Source: Acidobacteriota bacterium (lineage in GTDB: Bacteria; Acidobacteriota; Terriglobia; Bryobacterales; Bryobacteraceae). Taken from it: DNA of 38,111 nucleotides. Of the stretch, positions 8,820-16,560 are shown one piece after another; the first letter of the stretch is position 1; every line of letters begins with the position of its first letter. The stretch covers positions 1 through 38,111 of the forward strand of contig JAFDVU010000056.1 in assembly GCA_018268835.1 (NCBI GenBank), read 5' to 3'. The notes under the pieces were generated by a model. It was not told the origin of the DNA, searched no databases, and was given only the letters and a program-made list of their open reading frames with translations. The translations under genes were made by a program, and so were the position numbers.

Positions 8820-9782
8820 ATGAACCGCAGGGCCTTTCTAGGCGCCACTAGTGTGTTCGGCCTCGCAGCCATTGGCAGGGCCCAGCAGCCCGCTACCCTG
8901 AAATTCCCGGGCCAGCAACCGCAGCAGCCCGCGCGCCCCGACGAGGCCACGGTCATCACGGTCGACGTGACCCGCGTCAACCTGCTCTACACCGTCACCG
9001 ACCGCAAAGGGCGCTTCGTCACCGACCTCACGAAGAACGATTTCGAGGTCATCGAGAGCAAGAAAAGCCAGGCCATCCAGGAGTTCACCGCCGAGAGCGA
9101 CCTGCCCCTGCGGCTCGGCATCCTCATCGACACCTCGAACAGCATCCGCGACCGCTTCAAGTTCGAGCAGGAAGCCGCGATCTCGTTCATCACCAGCGTC
9201 ATCCGCACCAACGAGGACAAGGGCCTGGTGGTCAGCTTCGATACGCGCGCCGAACTGGTGGCGGACCTGCAGACCGATATCGAGAAACTGGTCACCTCGG
9301 TACGCAACCTGCGCGCCGGCGGCGGCACCGCGCTCTACGACGCGCTCTATTTCGCCTGCCGCGACAAGCTCAGCCAGGACCAGCCGCGCCACAAGTTCCG
9401 CCGCGCCATCGTCATCGTCTCCGACGGCGACGACAACCAGAGCAACTACACCCGCGACCAGGCCCTCGAAATGGCGCAGAAGGCCGACGTCGTGCTCTAC
9501 GCCATCTCCACCAACCGCACCGGCATGGAGCAGGAGGGCGACAAGGTGCTCAAGTACTACGCTTCGGAAACCGGCGGGCGCGCCTTCTTCCCCTTCAAGG
9601 TGGAAGACATGGAGCAGAGCTTCGAGAACATCGCCAACGAACTGCGCCACCAGTACAGCATCTCCTACAAGCCCGATCCGCTGAAGACCGACGGACTGTT
9701 CCACCCGGTCGAACTCCGCGTCAAGGGACGCAAGGACCTCGTCGTTCATGTCCGCAAGGGTTACTACGCTCCCAAGATGTAG
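8820..9782 (+). CDS. Secreted VWFA-related domain protein
   Basis: 320 residues. The start MNRRAFLGATSVFGLAAIG resembles a Tat-type signal peptide (RRAFLG). A short beta-rich region (VTRVNLLYTVTDRKGRFV) precedes a von Willebrand factor A domain (about 95-280) with a metal-site motif DTSNS (DxSxS) in ILIDTSNSI and a second acidic strand IVIVSDGDD. This layout matches the acidobacterial VWFA-related family (TIGR03436), which is highly paralogous in Solibacter-type genomes; function is unknown, probably extracytoplasmic protein binding. The last 35 bases overlap the start of the fucosidase gene, so the pair is likely cotranscribed. Confidence 0.9.
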   Translation: MNRRAFLGATSVFGLAAIGRAQQPATLKFPGQQPQQPARPDEATVITVDVTRVNLLYTVTDRKGRFVTDLTKNDFEVIESKKSQAIQEFTAESDLPLRLGILIDTSNSIRDRFKFEQEAAISFITSVIRTNEDKGLVVSFDTRAELVADLQTDIEKLVTSVRNLRAGGGTALYDALYFACRDKLSQDQPRHKFRRAIVIVSDGDDNQSNYTRDQALEMAQKADVVLYAISTNRTGMEQEGDKVLKYYASETGGRAFFPFKVEDMEQSFENIANELRHQYSISYKPDPLKTDGLFHPVELRVKGRKDLVVHVRKGYYAPKM

Positions 9783-11586
9783 CGTCCTGCTCGCCGCCGC
9801 CGCCGTCCTCTTCGCGCAGGCGGGCGACCGGGACCAGGGCGCCATCCGGCAGGCGGAGCAGACCTGGTACAAGACCGCGCAGATCACGCGCGGCCGGCGC
9901 CTGGCATGGTGGCGCGCCGCGCGCTTCGGCTGCTTCATCCACTGGGGCGTCTACTCCGGTCCCGGCGGCGAATGGAACGGGACGCCCTTTAAAGGCTACG
10001 CCGAGCACCTGATGCGGATCGAGAAGATTCCGCTGGCCGAGTACAAAGCCAAGGTCGTCGCGCCCTTCAACCCGGTGAAGTTCAACGCCGACGAGTGGGT
10101 CAAGCTCATCAAAGGCGCCGGCATGGGCTACCTCGTGATCACAGCCAAACATCACGACGGCTTCGCCATGTGGCCGAGCAAGGTCACCAGGTACAACATC
10201 CGCGACGCCGCCAAGTTCACCCGCGACCCCATGCGCGAACTCGCCGACGCCTGCCGCCGCAACGGCATTCGCTTCGGCTTTTACTACTCCCACGCCTTCG
10301 ATTGGGAGGACCCCGACGCGCCCGGCAACGATTGGGACTACGACAACCCCGGCGGCGACCGCAAGCTTCACGGCGGCGACCGCTGGTACGACCTCCATCC
10401 CGACCTGCTCGAAAAGGCCCGCCGCTACGTGGACCGCAAGGCAATCCCGCAACTGCGCGAACTGATCGCCATGTACCACCCGGACATCCTGTGGTTCGAC
10501 ACGCCGCAGAAACTTCCCTTGAGCGAGCAGTTGCGCATCGTCGGCGCCGTGCGCGAAGCCGATCCCGACATCGTGATCAACGGGCGCGCCGCGCGCGGCG
10601 ACGGCCGCCAGTTCGGCGATTACGAAAACACCGGCGACCGCGCCGCCGAATTCCGCGCGCCCGCCGGCGATTGGGAGACCATCCCGACCACCAACGAATC
10701 CTACGGCTACCACCGCTACGACAACTCCCACAAGCCGCCCGAGTATTTCATCCGCCTGCTGGCCCGCGCCGCCGCCCGCGGCGGCAACGTGCTGCTCAAC
10801 ATCGGACCCATGGGCGACGGCGAGATCGATCCCAGGGACCAGGCCATCCTGCGCGGCATCGGCCGCTGGATGACGCTGAACGGCGACAGCATCCGCGGCA
10901 CCGAACGCACCCCGCTCACGCCGCAGGCCTGGGGTGAGACCACGCGCCGCCCCGGCGCGCTCTTCCTGCACGTCTTCCACTGGCCCGCGGACGGCAAGCT
11001 CATCGTCGGCGGCGTGGAGGGCGACGCGGCGCGCGCGCGCCTGCTCGCCGGCGGCGCCGTGCTCCCCGAGCGGCGCATCAACCTCACCGATATCGCCATC
11101 GCCGTCCCGCCCGCCGCGCCCGACCCCGCCGATAGCGTGATCGTGCTCGACATGATCGGCAACTTCGGCGGCGATCCCGCCCGCCTGCTCTCCCCCACGC
11201 AGGACAACCGGCTCAGCGTCTTCGACGCGCGCGTATCCCCGGGACTGCGCTTCACCGACGGCAAGGCGCCCCACGCCTACGTCTACGAATGGACGCGTCC
11301 CGACCAGACCGTCTCCTGGCCCGTCCGCGTCAACGCGGAGACGCAGTTCGAGGTGTGGGCCCGCTACAGCACCGGGTCGGCCGGAATCCGCGGACGCTTC
11401 GCCGTGGAAGCCGGCACGCAGCGGATCGAAGCCGCCATCGAACCCACCGCGAAAGATACCGAACCGCGCGAAGTCCGGCTCGGCACGCTGCGCCTGCCGG
11501 CGGGCGAATTCACGCTGCGTGTGCTGCCCGTGGAGATCCCGGGCGGCGAGTCCATTCGCCTGTTCTCCATCATGCTCAAACCGTAG
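9748..11586 (+). CDS. Secreted GH29 alpha-L-fucosidase
   Basis: 612 residues with a signal peptide (about 1-25). GH29 hallmarks: FIHWGVYSGP (about 63-72), AKHHDGFAMWPS (about 133-144), the nucleophile Asp about 251 in ILWFDTPQ (most relatives have WFDG), and NVLLNIGPMGDGEI followed by the WMTLNGDSIRGTE segment that closes the catalytic barrel. The C-terminal third is a beta-sandwich, likely carbohydrate-binding. It removes terminal fucose from glycans outside the cytoplasm. The start ATG lies inside the VWFA gene (35-base overlap); because the overlap is long, some other start cannot be excluded. Confidence 0.92.
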   Translation: MSARVTTLPRCSVLLAAAAVLFAQAGDRDQGAIRQAEQTWYKTAQITRGRRLAWWRAARFGCFIHWGVYSGPGGEWNGTPFKGYAEHLMRIEKIPLAEYKAKVVAPFNPVKFNADEWVKLIKGAGMGYLVITAKHHDGFAMWPSKVTRYNIRDAAKFTRDPMRELADACRRNGIRFGFYYSHAFDWEDPDAPGNDWDYDNPGGDRKLHGGDRWYDLHPDLLEKARRYVDRKAIPQLRELIAMYHPDILWFDTPQKLPLSEQLRIVGAVREADPDIVINGRAARGDGRQFGDYENTGDRAAEFRAPAGDWETIPTTNESYGYHRYDNSHKPPEYFIRLLARAAARGGNVLLNIGPMGDGEIDPRDQAILRGIGRWMTLNGDSIRGTERTPLTPQAWGETTRRPGALFLHVFHWPADGKLIVGGVEGDAARARLLAGGAVLPERRINLTDIAIAVPPAAPDPADSVIVLDMIGNFGGDPARLLSPTQDNRLSVFDARVSPGLRFTDGKAPHAYVYEWTRPDQTVSWPVRVNAETQFEVWARYSTGSAGIRGRFAVEAGTQRIEAAIEPTAKDTEPREVRLGTLRLPAGEFTLRVLPVEIPGGESIRLFSIMLKP

Positions 11587-11611
11587 CGCGCCATCCGCCG
11601 CGCAGCAAAAA

Positions 11612-11634
11612 GGGGACGGGCAACGCCCGTCCCC
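11612..11634. terminator. Rho-independent terminator at the end of gnd-kdsC-kdgK
   Basis: A perfect 10-bp stem (GGGGACGGGC, 11612-11621, with GCCCGTCCCC, 11625-11634) and a 3-base loop. Read on the minus strand it is followed by TTTTT, a classical intrinsic terminator 23 bases after the kdgK stop. On the plus strand it lies 25 bases after the fucosidase stop but with a poor T tract, so it works best for the minus operon. Confidence 0.9.
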
Positions 11635-11657
11635 TGCTCTTCATCCGCCCGGTGGGT

Positions 11658-12740
11658 TTACCGCTGAATGCGCGCCGAGCCGCCCTTGGCGAAGGCTTTC
11701 ACCTGATCCACCGTCGCCATCGTGGTGTCGCCGGGGAACGTGGTCAGAAGCGCGCCGTGCGCCCAGCCGAGTTTCACCGCTTCCATCTCCGGTTCGCCCG
11801 TCAGCAGGCCGTAGATGAAGCCGGAGGCGAAGCCGTCGCCGCCGCCCACGCGGTCGTAGACATCCAGTTCCGCGGTCGGCGCCTGATAGGTCTTCCCGTT
11901 GATCCACGCCACCGCGCTCCAGTTGTGGTGGTTGGTGCTCTTGACCTCGCGCAGCGTGGTGGCGACTACTTTCACCTGCGGATGCTTCTTGATGACCTTA
12001 TCGATCATCCCGAAGAACGCGCTCGGATCCAGCTTGCTCTTGGACTCCACGTCCTGCCCTTCGATGCCGAGACCCTTCTGCAGGTCCTCTTCGTTGCCCA
12101 CCAGCACATCCACGTTCTTCACGATGCGGCCGAGCACTTCCACCGCGCGGTCGTCGCCGCCCGAGATGCTCCACAGCTTGGCGCGATAGTTGAGGTCGAA
12201 AGACGTGACCGCGCCGGCGTCCTTGGCCGCCTGCATGGCTTCGGCGATCACCTCGGCGGTAGTCGGCGAAAGCGCCGCGAAGATGCCGCCCGAATGGAAC
12301 CAGCGCACGCCCTGCGCGAAAATCGCCTTCCAGTCGAAATCGCCCGGCTTCAGCTGCGCCGCGGCTTCGTTGGACCGGTTGTAGAACACCACCGGCCCGC
12401 GCACGCCCAGCCCGCGGTCGCTGTACACCGTGGCCATATTGGGCCCGTTCACGCCGTTGTGCTTGAAGTGCTTGTAGAAGGGCTTCACCCCCATGGCGCG
12501 GACGCGTTCGGCGATCAGGTCGCCGATCGGGTAATCCACCATGGCGGACGCAATCCCCGTGTTCAGGCGAAAACAATCGGCCAGGTTCGCGGCGCAGTTG
12601 AACTCGCCGCCGCTCACGTGGATCTTGCACTCGGTGGCCTTGCGGAAGGGGATGATCCCCGGATCCAGGCGGTGAACCAGCGCGCCCAGCGACAAAAAGT
12701 CCAGCGCGCCCTCTTTCGGAATCGTCAAGCCAGTGCTCAT
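11658..12740 (-). CDS. kdgK: PfkB-family sugar kinase, probably 2-keto-3-deoxygluconate kinase
   Basis: 360 residues. Ribokinase/PfkB fold: an N-terminal glycine-rich substrate segment (HVSGGEFNCAANLADCF) and the C-terminal PfkB signature DRVGGGDGFASGF with the catalytic base Asp in GGGDG. The overall pattern (HSGGIFAALSP, VGNEEDLQKGLGI) fits KDG kinases, which phosphorylate 2-keto-3-deoxygluconate, the end product of hexuronate breakdown, to KDPG; fructokinase-like specificity is an alternative. Its ATG (12738-12740) overlaps the kdsC stop by 4 bases (ATGA). Last gene of the operon, followed by a strong terminator. Confidence 0.85.
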   Translation of the reverse strand: MSTGLTIPKEGALDFLSLGALVHRLDPGIIPFRKATECKIHVSGGEFNCAANLADCFRLNTGIASAMVDYPIGDLIAERVRAMGVKPFYKHFKHNGVNGPNMATVYSDRGLGVRGPVVFYNRSNEAAAQLKPGDFDWKAIFAQGVRWFHSGGIFAALSPTTAEVIAEAMQAAKDAGAVTSFDLNYRAKLWSISGGDDRAVEVLGRIVKNVDVLVGNEEDLQKGLGIEGQDVESKSKLDPSAFFGMIDKVIKKHPQVKVVATTLREVKSTNHHNWSAVAWINGKTYQAPTAELDVYDRVGGGDGFASGFIYGLLTGEPEMEAVKLGWAHGALLTTFPGDTTMATVDQVKAFAKGGSARIQR

Positions 12741-13282
12741 TGAGAGACCTCGTAATGGCGCAGGATCTCGTCCCACTTCCCTTGCGCCTTCAGAATCAGT
12801 TCGATGGTTTCGCGCACCGCGCCGCTGCCCCCGGGAGCGGCGGTCACATAGTGCGCGATCGGTTTCACTTCGGGCCGGGCGTTGGCGGTCGCGATGGCCA
12901 GCCCCACGCGCCGCATCACCACCACGTCGGTGAAGTCGTCGCCGATGTAGGCCACCTCGTCGCGCGCAATTTTCGCGTCGGCCAGGATCTCTTCCAGGAT
13001 CGGGATCTTCTCCGTGTGCCCCTGGTAGATGTACTTGAACTTGCACTGCGTGGCGCGTTCCACCGTCGCCGGGGAAACGCGCCCGCTGATCAGCCCGGCC
13101 GCGATTCCCAGGCGCGCGCACCATTGCAGCGCGATGCCGTCCTGGGAATCGAAGCCCTTGGTCTCGGCCATTTTGCCGTCCGGACCGGGCACGTTGTACA
13201 GCCTGCCGTCGGTGAGGACGCCGTCCACATCCATCAGCAGCAGTTTGATTTTGGCAGCCTTGTTGGTCAGGTCCGCACTCAT
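12737..13282 (-). CDS. kdsC: HAD-superfamily 3-deoxy-D-manno-octulosonate 8-phosphate phosphatase
   Basis: 181 residues, the usual KdsC length. HAD motifs: LLMDVDGVLTDG (nucleophile Asp and acid Asp), LISGR in motif II, the Lys of motif III in HTEKI, and YIGDDFTD in motif IV. KdsC removes phosphate from KDO-8-P to give KDO for the lipopolysaccharide core, so a KDO-bearing outer membrane is expected. It overlaps gnd by 4 bases (ATGA at 13279-13282) and kdgK by 4 bases. Related HAD-IIIA phosphatases of other sugars cannot be fully excluded. Confidence 0.9.
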   Translation of the reverse strand: MSADLTNKAAKIKLLLMDVDGVLTDGRLYNVPGPDGKMAETKGFDSQDGIALQWCARLGIAAGLISGRVSPATVERATQCKFKYIYQGHTEKIPILEEILADAKIARDEVAYIGDDFTDVVVMRRVGLAIATANARPEVKPIAHYVTAAPGGSGAVRETIELILKAQGKWDEILRHYEVSQ

Positions 13283-14733
13283 ACGGTGTAGGTACCCGCC
13301 GAGACGTTGCCGCCCTTTCCGGTCCAGTTGGTGTGGAAGAACTTGCCGCGCGGCTGATCCAGGCGCTCGTAGGTGTGGGCGCCGAAGTAGTCGCGCTGCG
13401 CCTGCAGCAGGTTGGCCGGCAGGCGCTCGCTGCGATAGCCGTCATAGAAGGCCAGCGCCGTGGTGAACGCCGGAACCGGGATGCCCGCGGTGACCGCCTG
13501 CGCCACCACCCTGCGCCAGGAAGGCTGGCAGCGGTCGATCAGGCCCTTGAAGTATTCGTCCAGCAGCAGGTTGCTCAGGTTCGGGTTCTTGTCGAACGCG
13601 GCCTTGATCTTGCCCAGGAACACGCTGCGGATGATGCAGCCGGCGCGCCACACCATGGCGATCGGGCCGTAGGCCAGGTTCCACTTGTATTCCTTCGCCG
13701 CCTCGCGCAACAGCATGAAGCCCTGGGCGTAGCTGACGATCTTCGAAGCCAGCAGCGCCTGCCGGATGTCCTCGATGATGGCCTTCTTGTCGCCCGTAAA
13801 GCCCTGCGCCGGCCCGGTGAGGATCTTCGACGCTTCCACGCGGTCGTCCTTCATCGCGCTCAGGCAGCGCGCGTACACCGCTTCACCGATCAGCGTGACC
13901 GGCATGCCGAGATCGAGCGAGCTGACGCTGGTCCACTTGCCCGTGCCCTTCTGCCCGGCGGTGTCCACGATCGCGTCCACCACGTACTCGCCTTTTTCGT
14001 CCTTGTAGCCCAGGATGTCGCGCGTGATTTCGATCAGGTAGCTGTCCAGTTCGCCCTTGTTCCACTCGGTGAGGACCTCGTGCATTTCCTCGTTGGACAT
14101 CTTCAGCCCTTCCTTCATGAGTTGGTAGGCTTCGCAGATGAGCTGCATGTCGCCGTACTCGATGCCGTTGTGGGTCATCTTCACGTAATGGCCCGCGCCG
14201 TCCTCGCCCATCCAGTCGCAGCAGGGTTCGCCCGCCGGGGTCTTGGCGCAGATGGCCTGGAAAATATCCTTCACCAGCGGCCACGCCGCCACGCTGCCGC
14301 CGGGCATCATGGACGGGCCGAAACGCGCGCCCTCTTCGCCGCCGGAGACGCCCGTGCCGATGAACAGCAGGCCCTTGCTCTCCAGGTACTTCGTGCGGCG
14401 GATGGTGTCCGGGAAGTGCGAGTTGCCGCCGTCGATGATGAGGTCGCCGGGTTCCAGGTGCGGCAGCAGGGTCTCGATGAAGTCGTCCACCGCTTTGCCG
14501 GCTTTGACCATCAGCATGATCTTGCGCGGCCGCTTGAGCTTAGCCACCATCTCTTCCACCGAGTGGGCGCCGACTACTTTCGAGCCCTTGGCGGCGTCGT
14601 TCAGGAACTCATCGACCTTCGACGTGGTCCGGTTGTAAGCGACCACAGTGTACCCGTGATCGTTCATGTTCATGATCAGGTTCTGGCCCATGACGGCCAG
14701 TCCGATTAAGGCGATATCAGCAGTTGGTTCCAT
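13279..14733 (-). CDS. gnd: 6-phosphogluconate dehydrogenase, decarboxylating
   Basis: 484 residues, typical of the long NADP form. It converts 6-phosphogluconate to ribulose 5-phosphate plus CO2 and NADPH in the pentose phosphate pathway. Visible: the nucleotide-binding GLAVMGQNLIMN, the DGGNSHFPDT substrate loop, GVSGGEEGARFGPSMMPGG, the catalytic Lys in VKMTHNGIEYGDMQ, and the C-terminal RDYFGAHTYERLD. A good ribosome site (AGGAG, 7 bases before the ATG) precedes it. First gene of a three-gene unit; ribulose 5-phosphate is also the precursor from which KDO (kdsC product) is made, which may explain the pairing. Confidence 0.96.
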   Translation of the reverse strand: MEPTADIALIGLAVMGQNLIMNMNDHGYTVVAYNRTTSKVDEFLNDAAKGSKVVGAHSVEEMVAKLKRPRKIMLMVKAGKAVDDFIETLLPHLEPGDLIIDGGNSHFPDTIRRTKYLESKGLLFIGTGVSGGEEGARFGPSMMPGGSVAAWPLVKDIFQAICAKTPAGEPCCDWMGEDGAGHYVKMTHNGIEYGDMQLICEAYQLMKEGLKMSNEEMHEVLTEWNKGELDSYLIEITRDILGYKDEKGEYVVDAIVDTAGQKGTGKWTSVSSLDLGMPVTLIGEAVYARCLSAMKDDRVEASKILTGPAQGFTGDKKAIIEDIRQALLASKIVSYAQGFMLLREAAKEYKWNLAYGPIAMVWRAGCIIRSVFLGKIKAAFDKNPNLSNLLLDEYFKGLIDRCQPSWRRVVAQAVTAGIPVPAFTTALAFYDGYRSERLPANLLQAQRDYFGAHTYERLDQPRGKFFHTNWTGKGGNVSAGTYTV

Positions 14734-14926
14734 GGTTCGGCTCCTGCGCGACGCACAAAAGTGTGACGGTACTCCTAAGAGCGGTCCGGCGGGTGGCCGC
14801 GCTTACAGGAAAATTTGGTGGCGATTCCAGATGCCAATCTCCCTTATAACACGCTGCACTCGGCCCTTTGATCCGGTCCGGGAGCGGTTTCGGCGTTATT
14901 GTATACAGGAGGAGTTTCCACCCGAC
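14734..14926. other. Divergent intergenic region between gnd and the Met-rich secreted protein
   Basis: 193 bases holding the two start regions. Ribosome sites are clear on both sides (AGGAG before gnd; AGGAGGAG at 14907-14914 before the ATG at 14927). A short inverted repeat CACAAAAGTGTG lies at about 14755-14766. No confident -35/-10 pair was found. Confidence 0.5.
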
Positions 14927-15793
14927 ATGAAAACGATCCGCGTCTCTCTGCTCGCTCTGGCCTGCGCGTTCGCCGCGCACGCCGATTTCAGTTACACCAC
15001 CACCCGCAAGGGCGGTCCGGGCGGCGCGGCCGCCGGCGACACGACCAGCAAGTACTTCCTCAAGGGCCAGAAGATGATGATCCAGAGCGCCATGTCGACC
15101 ACCATCATGGACTTCGACGCGCAGACCATCACCACCATCAACCCGGGCTCCAGGACTTACAAGGTGACGAAGTTCAGCGACCTCGGCCAGACCATGCAGA
15201 ACGCCAAGGTGGACGCGCAGGTGGAAGTGAAGGAAACCGGCCAGAAGAAGAACGTCAACGGCTACAACGCTTCCGAAGTGGTGATGACGATCGCGGTGGA
15301 CAGCCCGCAGGCCGGACCCGCCGGCATGAAGATGGGGATGGAAATGGACATGTGGCTCTCCTCCGACCCGCCGGGCACCGGCGAACTGCGCGCTTTCTAC
15401 CAGCGCAACATGGGCAAGTTCCCTTGGCAGGCCATGTTCAGCGGCGGCGGCAACGCCTCCATGCAGAAGGCCATGGCGGACATGCAGAGGAAGATGGCCG
15501 AACTGGGCGGCGTCCCGGTGTTGCAGGTGATGAAGATGAAGTCCATGGGCAACGCGGCGCAGACGGCGCAGATGCAGGCCGGCATGGAGCAGGCGCGCGC
15601 GCGGCTGGAAGAGATGAAGAAGCAGGGCGGACAGCAGGCGCAGATGGCCGAGCAGATGCTGGCCCGCATGGGCGCGATGGGCGGCGGCAGCGGCGGCTCG
15701 ATGTTCGAGATCACAATGGAGTCGAGCGGCTTCTCCACGGCGTCGATTCCGGACTCCGTGTTTGCGGTCCCGGCCGGATTCACGAAGCAGTAA
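14927..15793 (+). CDS. Secreted Met-rich protein of unknown function (DUF4412-like)
   Basis: 288 residues from the ATG at 14927, preceded by a strong ribosome site (AGGAGGAG, 14907-14914) and opening a signal peptide (MKTIRVSLLALACAFAAHA); the frame is open further upstream but without these signals. The N-terminal half looks like a beta-rich, LolA/DUF4412-type periplasmic fold (TTSKYFLKGQKMMIQ, TTINPGSRTYKVTKF, WLSSDPPGTGELRAF). About residues 175-260 form a long Met/Gln/Ala/Lys-rich helical stretch with repeated Met-containing turns. The family name is tentative and no enzymatic motif is visible. Possible roles are binding of hydrophobic ligands or metal. Confidence 0.8.
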   Translation: MKTIRVSLLALACAFAAHADFSYTTTRKGGPGGAAAGDTTSKYFLKGQKMMIQSAMSTTIMDFDAQTITTINPGSRTYKVTKFSDLGQTMQNAKVDAQVEVKETGQKKNVNGYNASEVVMTIAVDSPQAGPAGMKMGMEMDMWLSSDPPGTGELRAFYQRNMGKFPWQAMFSGGGNASMQKAMADMQRKMAELGGVPVLQVMKMKSMGNAAQTAQMQAGMEQARARLEEMKKQGGQQAQMAEQMLARMGAMGGGSGGSMFEITMESSGFSTASIPDSVFAVPAGFTKQ

Positions 15794-15861
15794 AGTCAAC
15801 TTTGCAGTGGACCAGCTTGGCTCAAAATTCCACTGGTTTTCAGCAACTTACCGCAAAATCG

Positions 15862-15878
15862 TGGACCAACCTGGTCCA
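15862..15878. terminator. Bidirectional hairpin terminator between convergent genes
   Basis: TGGACCA (15862-15868) and TGGTCCA (15872-15878) form a perfect 7-bp stem with loop ACC. A T-rich stretch (TTATTTATTTT) follows shortly on the plus strand and ATTTT on the minus strand. It lies between the stops of the Met-rich protein (15793) and the alkyltransferase-like gene (15893). A related copy of the left arm, GTGGACCAGCTTGG, lies about 50 bases upstream. Confidence 0.65.
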
Positions 15879-15892
15879 AGCGTTATTTATTT

Positions 15893-16267
15893 TCAGAGCT
15901 CCCAGCCGCGGAAGCGGTGCTGATGCTCGGCCATATCCACCCGCTTCCCGCGGAAGCGCACGCCCTCCATTTCGAGCCTCATGCGCTGCTCCAGGGCGGC
16001 TTCGTATTTGAGCTTGATCTCGCCGCCCGCCCCGACCACGCGCTGCCACGGCAGCGTCCCGCCGGAGCGTTGCAGCAACTGCGCCACGTGGCGGTGATAC
16101 AGCGGATACCCGGCCGCCGCCGCAACCTGCCCGTACGTCGCCACCTTGCCCTTCGGAATCGAGCGGATCATCCCGCGGAACGCCTCGTCGCGCGTCTTGC
16201 TCCCGGGCGCCTTACGCAGGCGCCGCGCGACTTCCATGTGGCTCTCCGGCCGCTTCCTTCGCTTCAT
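15893..16267 (-). CDS. atl: Alkyltransferase-like protein (MGMT family, catalytic Cys replaced by Trp)
   Basis: 124 residues from the ATG at 16265-16267. MGMT-type DNA-binding domain: IPKGKVATYGQVAAAAG, RHVAQLLQRS, then LPWQRVVGAGGEI. True O6-alkylguanine transferases have PCHRV; here the acceptor Cys is Trp, the signature of ATL proteins, which bind O6-alkylguanine in DNA and hand it to nucleotide excision repair. uvrA is also in this window, though far away. The start codon lies in a remnant ATGA overlap with a copied tail of tag, suggesting it once directly followed tag. The symbol is a family label. Confidence 0.88.
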   Translation of the reverse strand: MKRRKRPESHMEVARRLRKAPGSKTRDEAFRGMIRSIPKGKVATYGQVAAAAGYPLYHRHVAQLLQRSGGTLPWQRVVGAGGEIKLKYEAALEQRMRLEMEGVRFRGKRVDMAEHQHRFRGWEL

Positions 16268-16290
16268 GCCAGCTCCCGGTGACGGAAGCA
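16264..16290 (-). repeat. Direct repeat, copied 3' end of tag upstream of the alkyltransferase-like gene
   Basis: These 27 bases match 16561-16587 with one mismatch. On the minus strand they encode the last eight residues of tag (CFRHRELA) and its stop TGA, which overlaps the downstream ATG as ATGA. The second copy is the true tag C terminus. The 270 bases between the two copies have therefore come in between tag and the next gene. Confidence 0.85.
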
Positions 16291-16560
16291 CCATTCTCCC
16301 GCAGCAGCGGGTGACACTCAAGATGGCTGTACCGCCGGCGGCTTCTTCTCAACGGACTTGCCGGCTTCGCACGCGCGGTCTGCTCCTGCCCATCGACGGA
16401 AGGATTACACGCAGGTCACGATGACACCGGAGCTCGGCGGGTGGCTTCTGTTACTGACCGTCGGATTGGGGTTGGGCGGACGGTGTTGGAAGCGCCATAC
16501 CGCCTGAACCTCTCCGCGCGGATGGATATCCGGCTGTAGACGATTCGTGTTCCTAACGCC
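16291..16560. other. About 270-base inserted spacer between the two copies of the tag tail
   Basis: No complete gene. One frame on the plus strand carries a PEP-CTERM-like tail (16421-16507); nothing else is recognised. Flanked by the 27-base direct repeat. Confidence 0.6.
16421..16507 (+). pseudogene. PEP-CTERM-like tail fragment without a gene body
   Basis: 28 codons: Pro-Glu at residues 3-4, then a hydrophobic run (WLLLLTVGLGLGG), then a basic end (RCWKRHTA) and a stop. This is the layout of a PEP-CTERM/exosortase sorting signal. The open frame upstream is short and shows no domain, so it is at most a relic captured in the insertion; chance is possible. Confidence 0.35.

Noticed and set aside
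16146..16424. Plus-strand frame of 92 codons across the tag/ATL spacer
   Set aside because: Overlaps the ATL gene antisense and lacks any domain; only the separate short PEP-CTERM-like tail in another frame was kept, at low confidence.
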